From the NCBI GenBank assembly GCA_015485895.1, contig WFSR01000074.1, positions 1 to 12,533 of the forward strand: a stretch of DNA of 12,533 nt. Direction: 5' to 3'. Of this stretch, positions 1-5,096 are shown in pieces. Origin of the DNA: Candidatus Microgenomates bacterium (lineage in GTDB: Bacteria; Patescibacteriota; Microgenomatia; UBA12405; UBA6130). Under the pieces are notes generated by a model, which made no database searches, was not told the DNA's origin, and saw only the letters and a program-made list of their open reading frames with translations. Position 1 is the stretch's first letter, and each line of letters starts with the position of its first letter. The position numbers and the translations under genes were made by a program.

Positions 1-30
1 AGCTAGGAACTAGGAACTAGGTTATTAGGA
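1..30. repeat. 7-bp tandem repeat, (A)(A/G)CTAGG type
   Basis: The window opens with one AGCTAGG and two AACTAGG units in 7-base register, followed by a decayed TTATTAGGA. The same units recur at 3567-3600 at the end of topA. The left boundary is outside the window, so the array may be longer. No coding potential is seen. Confidence 0.8.
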
Positions 31-33
31 TAC

Positions 34-151
34 GTCATCCCGCCCTTTCGTGAGAAAGAGCGGGGTCTAGCGAGCGGAGCGAGCGCATGAGATTCAATCA
101 GGTGTGGGATTAATGCGCTGCGCTAGATTCTTCGCTAACGCTCAGGATGAC
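34..151. repeat. Foldback element bounded by GTCATCC/GGATGAC
   Basis: GTCATCC at 34-40 is the inverse of GGATGAC at 145-151. Inside are a hairpin at 39-49/54-64 (11-base arms, one mismatch, GTGA loop) and a second inverted pair, TCTAGCG at 66-72 with CGCTAGA at 121-127, so the unit can fold into a branched structure. It has no ORF. The layout resembles small non-autonomous intergenic repeats, but no known family is assigned. It lies upstream of the repeat copy that precedes dprA. Confidence 0.6.
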
Positions 152-162
152 ATAGTTTAAGT

Positions 163-312
163 GTTTTGGTCATTTGAATTTTGGTTATTGCCTGCCTGCG
201 CAGGCAGGTTTAGAATTTGGGTCATTAGGATTTTGGTATTGTTTGGAATTTGTGATTTGGAATTTGAGATTTGCCCCGACGTCTGTCGGAGCGGAGTGCT
301 TGGAATTTAATT
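163..312 (+). repeat. Heptamer-rich foldback element, copy A (right arm)
   Basis: This AT-rich stretch matches the right-hand arms of the elements at 3700-3954 and 7504-7658: it starts with GTTTTGGTCATTTGAATTTTGG, contains ATTAGGATTTTGG, and ends with GTGCTTGGAATTTAATT. A 14-base unit, TTTGGAATTTGTGA, is repeated at 242-255 and 256-269, built from 7-base TTTGRRA units. Two GC-rich palindromes interrupt it: a perfect 18-base palindrome at 191-208 and a CCGAC/GTCGG hairpin at 276-289. No matching left arm is visible next to it. Confidence 0.7.
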
Positions 313-326
313 CGGGGTGTTAGAAT
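300..326 (+). promoter_or_regulatory. Candidate dprA promoter
   Basis: TTGGAA (300-305) and TAGAAT (321-326) resemble -35 and -10 boxes, but the 15-base spacer is short. The -10 ends 11 bases before the dprA ATG, so the expected RNA start leaves only about five untranslated bases. The -35 lies in the terminal sequence of the repeat element. The call is weak on its own and is strengthened only by the same geometry at 7689-7717 and 9593-9621. Confidence 0.35.
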
Positions 327-337
327 GAAATAATTTC

Positions 338-1588
338 ATGGTGGCTTTACGGGAACAACGGCAAATTTGGCGGCAAAAACTGAATCGGGAGCGGGAACGG
401 CCCTATTGGCTGGCGTTTAGTTTCTTTGAAGGTATCGGCCCGCAGCGGTTCCAGCAACTGCTGGCTTATTTCCAGAGTGCCGAAAAAGCCTGGCGGGCAG
501 AGAAAAAAGAACTATTGGTGGCCGGGCTCTCGCCGCGGTTGGCCGAAAAATTTTTGCTTTTCCGCCGCTGGTGGTCGCCGGAGAAAATAAAATGGCAGGA
601 GCAGCAGTTTTACTACCGGCCGGAAATTTACCGGGAGTTTGCCCGCTGGCTGGCTGACCAGGAACGGAGGGGACAATGGCGCTGGGTAACCCGCCGCCAA
701 GCCTACGGGCAAAAGCCGGCCTGGATTACCATGCTTAGTTGGCTTGACGATGGCTATCCGGTGCCGCTTTTAGATTTGGAAACAGCGCCACCGGTCCTTT
801 ATTTTCTCGGCCGCCCGGAGGTGCTCCGGCCCGAATTTTGGCAGCGGCCTTTGGTGGCTATTGTCGGCACCCGCAAGGTTACCCCTTATGGCCAGCAGGT
901 GACCCGCCAACTGGCAGCCGGCTTGGCCCGGACCGGGGTGGTGGTCGTCTCCGGTCTGGCCCGCGGGGTGGATAGTTTGGCCCACCAGGCTGCTTTAGAT
1001 GCTCAAGGTTGGACACTGGCTATTTTGGGCAACGGGGTGGATATTGTTTATCCGGCCGAAAATGGTCAACTCGGTGCTGCCATTCAACAACGGGGCGGCC
1101 TTTTTTCGGAGTTCCCGCCTGGCTTCCCACCTTTGCCGGGCAATTTCCCTGCCCGTAACCGAATTATTGCCGGTCTGAGCCGTTTGGTAGTGGTGACCGA
1201 GGCAGCCGAAAAGTCGGGGTCATTGATCACTGCCCGCCTGGCTGCCGACCAGGGTAAGGATGTTTTGGCTGTTCCCGGCCCGATTACTTCCAGCCTTAGC
1301 CAAGGGACAAGCTTGCTCCTCAAGCAGGGAGCTAAACTGGTGACCACGGTAGCCGATATTCTCCAGGAATTAAATCTACCCGCGGTGGCCACTCCCAAAG
1401 TAGATCTCGATCAACTTAGCCCGGAAGAAAAAGCCATTTACCAAGCCCTGGCTGCTGGGGAAAAGTATCTCGACGAGCTGGTCCGGGCCACTGATTTGCC
1501 TGCCAGCCGTTTAGGGAGTATTTTATCTATAATGGCGGTTAAGGGTTTGGTTGCCGATTTAGGCAGCGGCCGCTGGGGACGAAAATGA
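338..1588 (+). CDS. dprA: DNA-processing protein DprA (Smf family)
   Basis: DprA binds single-stranded DNA brought in by natural transformation and loads RecA on it in the cytoplasm. The Rossmann-like core is clear: VAIVGTRK near residues 173-180, SGLARGVD at 205-212, the proline-rich FPPGFPPLPGNFPARNR near 259-275, and EAAEKSGSLITA at 288-299. Residues about 22-75 look like the N-terminal helical/HhH domain, and about 358-416 form a winged-helix-like C-terminal domain. At 416 aa it is longer than many DprA proteins, with extra Trp- and Arg-rich sequence at about 77-130 before the core. The ATG at 338 is chosen because a -10-like box lies just upstream and the N-terminal domain needs it; no Shine-Dalgarno is seen. 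Its stop overlaps the topA start (ATGA). Next to topA the gene pair follows a common bacterial order. Confidence 0.96.
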   Translation: MVALREQRQIWRQKLNRERERPYWLAFSFFEGIGPQRFQQLLAYFQSAEKAWRAEKKELLVAGLSPRLAEKFLLFRRWWSPEKIKWQEQQFYYRPEIYREFARWLADQERRGQWRWVTRRQAYGQKPAWITMLSWLDDGYPVPLLDLETAPPVLYFLGRPEVLRPEFWQRPLVAIVGTRKVTPYGQQVTRQLAAGLARTGVVVVSGLARGVDSLAHQAALDAQGWTLAILGNGVDIVYPAENGQLGAAIQQRGGLFSEFPPGFPPLPGNFPARNRIIAGLSRLVVVTEAAEKSGSLITARLAADQGKDVLAVPGPITSSLSQGTSLLLKQGAKLVTTVADILQELNLPAVATPKVDLDQLSPEEKAIYQALAAGEKYLDELVRATDLPASRLGSILSIMAVKGLVADLGSGRWGRK

Positions 1589-3579
1589 AACTGGTAATTG
1601 TTGAATCGCCCACAAAGGCGCGCACGATCAGCCGGTTCCTGAAAGGGGATTATCAGCTAACGGCCAGTCAGGGGCATGTCCGCGATTTGCCGCCGAAAAG
1701 GTTTGGCATCAAAATTGAAGAAACGCCGAAAGGATGGCGTTTTGAGCCCCAATACCAGCTGGTGAAAGAAAAGAAGCCTCTTTTGGCAGAATTAAAAAAG
1801 GAAGCTCGGCAGGCGGAGGAGGTCATTTTAGCGACCGATCCGGATCGGGAAGGGGAGGCAATTGCCTGGCATCTTTGGCAGTTGTTGGCCAAACCGGGGC
1901 AAAAATTTCGCCGGGTGGTTTTTCACGAAATTACTCCGGCCGCCATAAAAAAGGCCTTCCAAGAGGGTGGCGAGATTAATTTAGATTTGGTGGCCGCCCA
2001 GCAGGCGCGGCGGGTTTTAGACCGGATTGTCGGTTATAAGCTTTCCCCTCTTTTGTGGCGCAAAATCAAACGGGGGCTTTCGGCTGGCCGGGTTCAGTCG
2101 GTGGCGTTGCGATTAATTGTCGAGCGGGAACGAGAAATTGCCGCTTTCCAAAAGCATAAGTTTTACCAACTGGCGGCCGGATTTGCGCCGGGCGGCCAGC
2201 GGTTGGTGGCCACCCTCTGGCGTTGGCAAGGCCAGCCGGTGGAGAAGAAAGAGCGGCGGCGGCTTTTTGCCGGCTGGCAGCAGTTACGGACGACCGTTTT
2301 TGCCGATGCCAAAGGGGCCGAAAAAGTGGCGCTGGCGATTGGTTCGGAAGCAATAGTCCAGGCGGTGGAGGAAAAGGAGCGCCAGCGCCAGCCGCCGCCG
2401 CCCCTGGCCACGGCCAGTTTGCAGCGCGAGGCCGCCCGGCGCTGGGGCTGGAGCCCAAAGTTGACAATGCGGGTGGCCCAGTCGCTTTACGAAAAAGGTT
2501 GGATTACTTACCATCGGACCGACTCCCTCAATTTGAGCCAGGTTTTTATTGGGACCGCCCGCCGCTGGATAGGAAAAAAGTGGGGCAAAAAGTATTTGCC
2601 TAATCAGGGGCGCCAATACCATACCCGGGCTAAGGTAGCCCAAGAGGCTCATGAGGCTATCCGGCCTACTGAGGTGGAGCGTGAAGAGTTGGCCGGGGCT
2701 GATTCCCGCCAGCGGCGGCTTTACCGTTTCATTTGGGAGCGGGCCTTGGCCAGCCAGATGGCCGCCGCCCGCTTATTGGAAACCAAAATCATTTTGGCGG
2801 ATGGTGATTTCACCTGGCAGGCCCGGGGCGTTCGCTTGCTTTTTCCTGGTTTTTGGCAATTGTTAGGCCGGCCGCCGGAGGATAGTCTCTTACCAAAACT
2901 AAAAAAAGGCCAGAAAGTGGCTTATCAAGATTTGGGAATTATTGAGCAAGCAACCCAGCCGCCGCCGCGCTACACCCCGGCCAGTTTGGTGGCCATTTTG
3001 GAAAAGAAGGGTATTGGCCGGCCGTCAACTTATGCGCCGATTATTTCCCTTATTCAGGATCGGGGCTATGTCGAAAAAAAAGAAGGTCATTTTTATCCGA
3101 CCAAATTAGGGATAGCCGTCAGCGATTTTTTGAGCCGCTATTTTCCTAAAATTATGAGTTTGCCGTTTACGGCCCAGTTGGAGGATGATTTGGATAAAGT
3201 TGCCGCCGGCCAACAAGAGTGGGAAAAACCAGTGGCTGAGTTTTGGCAGCCTTTTATAAATAAGGTAGAAAAAACTTTAGCCGAAGCCGAGCGGGTGAAA
3301 ATTGAATTAGAGAAAATTGGCGAAAAGTGTCCCAAGTGCGGCAAAGGAGAGTTGGTTATTCGCCACGGCAAATACGGCAAATTTGTTGCCTGTTCCCGTT
3401 ATCCGGAGTGCGATTACACCCGGCCTTATTTGGAACCGGCTGGTTTTAATTGTCCAGATTGTGGTGCTCCGGTAGTCATCCGCTATACCAAAAAAGGCCG
3501 CCGTTTTTACGGTTGTTCCCGTTATCCCAAATGTAAGTGGGCCAGTTGGAAGAAGCCGAAAAATGGAGCTAGGAGCTAG
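1585..3579 (+). CDS. topA: DNA topoisomerase I (type IA)
   Basis: This enzyme relaxes negative supercoils by cutting one DNA strand through a tyrosine. The Toprim domain shows ESPTKA (residues 7-12) and the metal-binding DPDREGE (85-91). SAGRVQS (166-172) lies in the DNA-binding core, and the catalytic tyrosine is Tyr309 in GWITYHRTDS, where many homologues have Met instead of His after the Tyr. IGRPSTYAPII follows in the conserved core. Two C4 zinc ribbons close the protein (Cys582/585/603/609 and Cys623/626/644/650). At 664 aa it is compact compared with the 865-aa E. coli enzyme. The ATG overlaps the dprA stop, implying translational coupling. The last residues (GARS) and the TAG stop are encoded by the 7-bp repeat that starts at 3567, so the original C-terminus may have been altered. 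Confidence 0.97.
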   Translation: MKLVIVESPTKARTISRFLKGDYQLTASQGHVRDLPPKRFGIKIEETPKGWRFEPQYQLVKEKKPLLAELKKEARQAEEVILATDPDREGEAIAWHLWQLLAKPGQKFRRVVFHEITPAAIKKAFQEGGEINLDLVAAQQARRVLDRIVGYKLSPLLWRKIKRGLSAGRVQSVALRLIVEREREIAAFQKHKFYQLAAGFAPGGQRLVATLWRWQGQPVEKKERRRLFAGWQQLRTTVFADAKGAEKVALAIGSEAIVQAVEEKERQRQPPPPLATASLQREAARRWGWSPKLTMRVAQSLYEKGWITYHRTDSLNLSQVFIGTARRWIGKKWGKKYLPNQGRQYHTRAKVAQEAHEAIRPTEVEREELAGADSRQRRLYRFIWERALASQMAAARLLETKIILADGDFTWQARGVRLLFPGFWQLLGRPPEDSLLPKLKKGQKVAYQDLGIIEQATQPPPRYTPASLVAILEKKGIGRPSTYAPIISLIQDRGYVEKKEGHFYPTKLGIAVSDFLSRYFPKIMSLPFTAQLEDDLDKVAAGQQEWEKPVAEFWQPFINKVEKTLAEAERVKIELEKIGEKCPKCGKGELVIRHGKYGKFVACSRYPECDYTRPYLEPAGFNCPDCGAPVVIRYTKKGRRFYGCSRYPKCKWASWKKPKNGARS

Positions 3580-3699
3580 GAGCTAGGAACTAGGAACTAA
3601 GTTAAAAAGGGCGAAGGACTAAGGGCGAAGGGCGAGGGAAGTGAAAAGTGAAAAAAGGAACTAGGAGCTGGGTTGGAGGAACTAGAAACTAGGCTAAAA
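3567..3699. repeat. Diverged 7-bp-period array
   Basis: Three AGCTAGG units (3567-3587) are followed by AACTAGG and AACTAAG, then by units such as GGGCGAA (3609, 3623), GGACTAA (3616), GGGCGAG (3630), GAACTAG (3658, 3679) and AAACTAG (3686). The CTA/CTAG cores stay in a 7-base register apart from one slip of a single base between about 3597 and 3619. A 7-base period cannot keep a reading frame, so the array is non-coding except where it ends topA. No promoter or terminator is evident in it. Confidence 0.7.
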
Positions 3700-3954
3700 A
3701 AGCACCAAATCCCAAGTATCAATAACCAAACAAATCCTAAATCCTAATGACCCAAATCCTAAACAAATTCAAATGACCAAAATTCAAATGTCCAAAACAT
3801 TTTCTTTTTTCTTTTTCTTTTGTTTTGGTCATTTGGTCATTTGAATTTTAAACATTTGAGCATTATTTAGGGTTTAGGGTTTAGGGTTTAGGATTTTGGT
3901 AATTAGGATTTGCCTGTCCCGACGGATGTCGGGGTAAGGTGTTTGGAATTTAAT
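3700..3954. repeat. Heptamer-rich foldback element, copy B
   Basis: The left arm begins AAGCACCAAAT at 3700-3710, identical to the left end of the element at 7515. It carries CCTAAAT-type units and CAAATGACCAAAATTC. After a pyrimidine-rich centre (about 3801-3822) the right arm carries the opposite orientation (TTTTGGTCATTTGG, TTTAGGG, ATTAGGATTT) and ends with GTGTTTGGAATTTAAT. A CCCGAC/GTCGGG hairpin with a GGAT loop is at 3918-3933. The arms can pair imperfectly over most of their length. No ORF is present. It separates topA from the rpsU leader and may help end topA transcription, though no classical terminator is seen. Confidence 0.7.
3866..3892 (+). repeat. Telomere-like TTTAGGG run
   Basis: Three perfect TTTAGGG units plus TTTAGG stand in tandem within the right arm of the foldback element. 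The unit equals the plant-type telomere heptamer, but here it is internal to a bacterial gene-dense region and grades into TTTTGGT and ATTAGGA variants on one side, so it reads as the best-preserved part of the local 7-bp family rather than as a telomere. Confidence 0.85.
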
Positions 3955-3957
3955 ACT

Positions 3958-3990
3958 ATGGTTACGCGCTTATCATGGTGGTGGCAATGA
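3958..3990 (+). CDS. Possible Trp-rich leader peptide (10 aa)
   Basis: An ATG at 3958 opens a ten-codon frame reading MVTRLSWWWQ and ending at TGA 3988-3990. Three tandem Trp codons followed immediately by a strong hairpin are the layout of a ribosome-stalling attenuator leader. Seen directly are the frame, the TGG triplet and the hairpin. That it is translated is inference: no good Shine-Dalgarno precedes it, the promoter is not clear, and the downstream genes (rpsU, yqeY) are not tryptophan genes. A chance GGT/TGG run is the main alternative. Confidence 0.3.
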   Translation: MVTRLSWWWQ

Positions 3991-4044
3991 GGGGAATATT
4001 TTGATGGTGTGGCGTGAATACGGCAAAATATTCTCCTTGTCATT
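3986..4044 (+). promoter_or_regulatory. Long hairpin in the rpsU leader
   Basis: GGGGAATATTTT (3991-4002) pairs with AAAATATTCTCC (4025-4036), 12 pairs with one G-U, around a 22-base loop. AATGA (3986-3990) can extend the stem with TCATT (4040-4044) across a three-base bulge. There is no following U-run, so it is not a standard terminator. The stop codon of the Trp-rich mini-ORF forms part of the stem base, so a ribosome there would melt it. Its role is unknown. Confidence 0.55.
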
Positions 4045-4065
4045 TTCTCCGCTGGCGGTTAAACT
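4037..4065 (+). promoter_or_regulatory. Candidate rpsU promoter
   Basis: TTGTCA (4037-4042, five of six to TTGACA) and TAAACT (4060-4065, four of six to TATAAT) are 17 bases apart. The predicted start near 4072 would leave the rpsU Shine-Dalgarno in a short leader. It overlaps the 3' arm of the hairpin, so this promoter and a hairpin-containing longer transcript are alternatives or tandem starts. Confidence 0.35.
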
Positions 4066-4081
4066 ATAGAAGAATTATAGG

Positions 4082-4090
4082 AAAGGAGGT
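4082..4090 (+). promoter_or_regulatory. Strong Shine-Dalgarno for rpsU
   Basis: AAAGGAGGT stands nine bases before the GTG at 4100 and fixes that rare start for rpsU. Confidence 0.85.
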
Positions 4091-4099
4091 GGGCAGAAA

Positions 4100-4300
4100 G
4101 TGGCAGTGGTGGTACATCGACAAAAAGGTGAGTCGCGTAATGATTTAATTAACCGTTTTCGCAAGCTTTTTTCTGAGGAAGGTATCCTCGACACGGTGCG
4201 GCGTAAGGTGCGTTATATTAAGCCTTCGCGGCGGCGTTATGAGCGCCAGAAAGAAATTAGCCACCGGGTCCGGCTGGAAAAGCGGCAAAAATCAAGATGA
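4100..4300 (+). CDS. rpsU: Small ribosomal subunit protein bS21
   Basis: bS21 sits on the 30S platform near the anti-Shine-Dalgarno end of 16S rRNA and helps initiation. The 66-aa product has the family pattern: an N-terminal VVVHRQKGES strand, a RNDLINRFRKLFSEEGIL helix, VRRKVRYIKPSRRRYERQK, and a Lys/Arg-rich C-terminal tail; the length is typical. The GTG start is set by an AAAGGAGGT site nine bases upstream. Its TGA overlaps the yqeY ATG, and rpsU-yqeY is also adjacent in Bacillus. The unusual leader at 3958-4044 may control it. Confidence 0.95.
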   Translation: MAVVVHRQKGESRNDLINRFRKLFSEEGILDTVRRKVRYIKPSRRRYERQKEISHRVRLEKRQKSR

Positions 4301-4734
4301 CCAAAATTGAGACTCAGATTCGCCAGGATTTTTATCAATTTCTGAAGGCGGGGCAAAAGGAAACAGCCGAAGCATGCCGTTATTTGCTTTCCCTTTTACA
4401 AAAGCAGGCTTTGCGCCAGGAAAACGGCCTAACCGAAAAGGCAGCTCTGGCTATTTTGCAAAAAGAGTTGAAAGCTAAGCAAGAAGCGCGGGAAATGTTT
4501 GCCAAAGCAGGGCGCCAAGACTTGTTGACCAAAGAGGAAAAAGAAATTGCCATTTTGAAAAGGTATTTGCCGGCGGAATTAAGTGACGAGGAAATTAAAA
4601 AAGTGATCGCCGCTGAAAAAGCAGCTGGCAAGGATGATTTTGGCAGCTTGATGGGGGCGGTAATGGGTCGGGTGAAAGGCCGAGCCGATGGCCGGCGGGT
4701 GTCTGAATTGGTTAGGGAGGCTTTGGGAAAATGA
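4297..4734 (+). CDS. yqeY: GatB/YqeY domain-containing protein
   Basis: A 145-aa stand-alone YqeY protein related to the tail domain of the GatB amidotransferase subunit, which contacts tRNA; the role of free YqeY is not well settled. Family signatures are CRYLLSLLQKQALRQ (about 27-41), EMFAKAGRQDLLTKEE (about 67-82), ILKRYLPAELSDEEI (about 85-99), and a C-terminal DDFGSLMGAVMGRVKGRADG that matches the usual D-x-GxxMGxVM..KGRADG ending. The length is close to the common 148 aa. It starts inside the rpsU stop (ATGA) and ends overlapping the ybeY ATG, so the three are very likely one operon. Confidence 0.93.
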   Translation: MTKIETQIRQDFYQFLKAGQKETAEACRYLLSLLQKQALRQENGLTEKAALAILQKELKAKQEAREMFAKAGRQDLLTKEEKEIAILKRYLPAELSDEEIKKVIAAEKAAGKDDFGSLMGAVMGRVKGRADGRRVSELVREALGK

Positions 4735-5093
4735 GAGTTTTGCTGAAAAAAGATCCCCGCTATCATCTTGATTTGCGCTGGATTCGCCAAGAAGTAGAAA
4801 AGCTTTTTGCTGAACTGGGCATTCATGAAGGGGAGGTGAGTTTAATTTTTGTCGGCCGGCGCAAGGCTAAGGCTCTAAACCAGCAATACCGCCAGATGGA
4901 TTATGTGCCCTTGGTTTTGAGTTTTCCCCAAGGAGGGGAATATCGGGCCGGGCGGCGGGTTTGGGGTGACGTGATGATTTGTTGGCCGGAAGTTCGCGAG
5001 CAGGCAATTCGGGAAAATGCAACTTTAGAGGAAATTTTGACTCAGCTCTTAAAACATGGGCTGGCAAACTTGGCCAAAAGTTTGGTAAAGTGA
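4731..5093 (+). CDS. ybeY: YbeY-like protein with incomplete metal site
   Basis: The protein aligns with YbeY, a zinc endoribonuclease of 16S rRNA 3'-end maturation and ribosome quality control. Seen are LNQQYR (the conserved Arg), LSFPQGG, GDVMIC (the conserved Asp) and, at the end, HGLANL. In canonical YbeY the end reads H-G-x-x-H-L-x-G-x-D-H, giving three His ligands. Here only the first His remains, the second is Asn, and the protein stops (SLVK) before the third; the usual TDVLSFP is PLVLSFP. At 120 aa it is some 30 residues shorter than common forms. No frameshift restoring a DH motif is visible downstream. It overlaps yqeY and ends three bases before dnaX. Function as a nuclease is doubtful; identity as a YbeY relative is fairly sure. 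Confidence 0.8.
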   Translation: MRVLLKKDPRYHLDLRWIRQEVEKLFAELGIHEGEVSLIFVGRRKAKALNQQYRQMDYVPLVLSFPQGGEYRAGRRVWGDVMICWPEVREQAIRENATLEEILTQLLKHGLANLAKSLVK

Positions 5094-5096
5094 GTT

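Noticed and set aside
1..337. CRISPR array or tRNA in the repeated region.
   Set aside because: The repeats are short 7-base units without unique spacers of constant length, and no cloverleaf could be folded.
2066..2652. Long open frames on both strands inside topA, including 133-aa and 122-aa ones on the minus strand.
   Set aside because: They lie wholly within a well-supported topA frame, have Pro/Ala/Arg composition typical of antisense shadows in GC-rich codons, and show no ribosome sites.
3566..3954. Insertion sequence remnant.
   Set aside because: There is no transposase frame and no flanking target duplication that I can see; the inverted arms are diverged and built from 7-base units.
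3986..4044. The rpsU leader hairpin as an intrinsic terminator of topA.
   Set aside because: No U-tract follows either strand's stem; the 3' flank is TTGTCATTTTCTCC.
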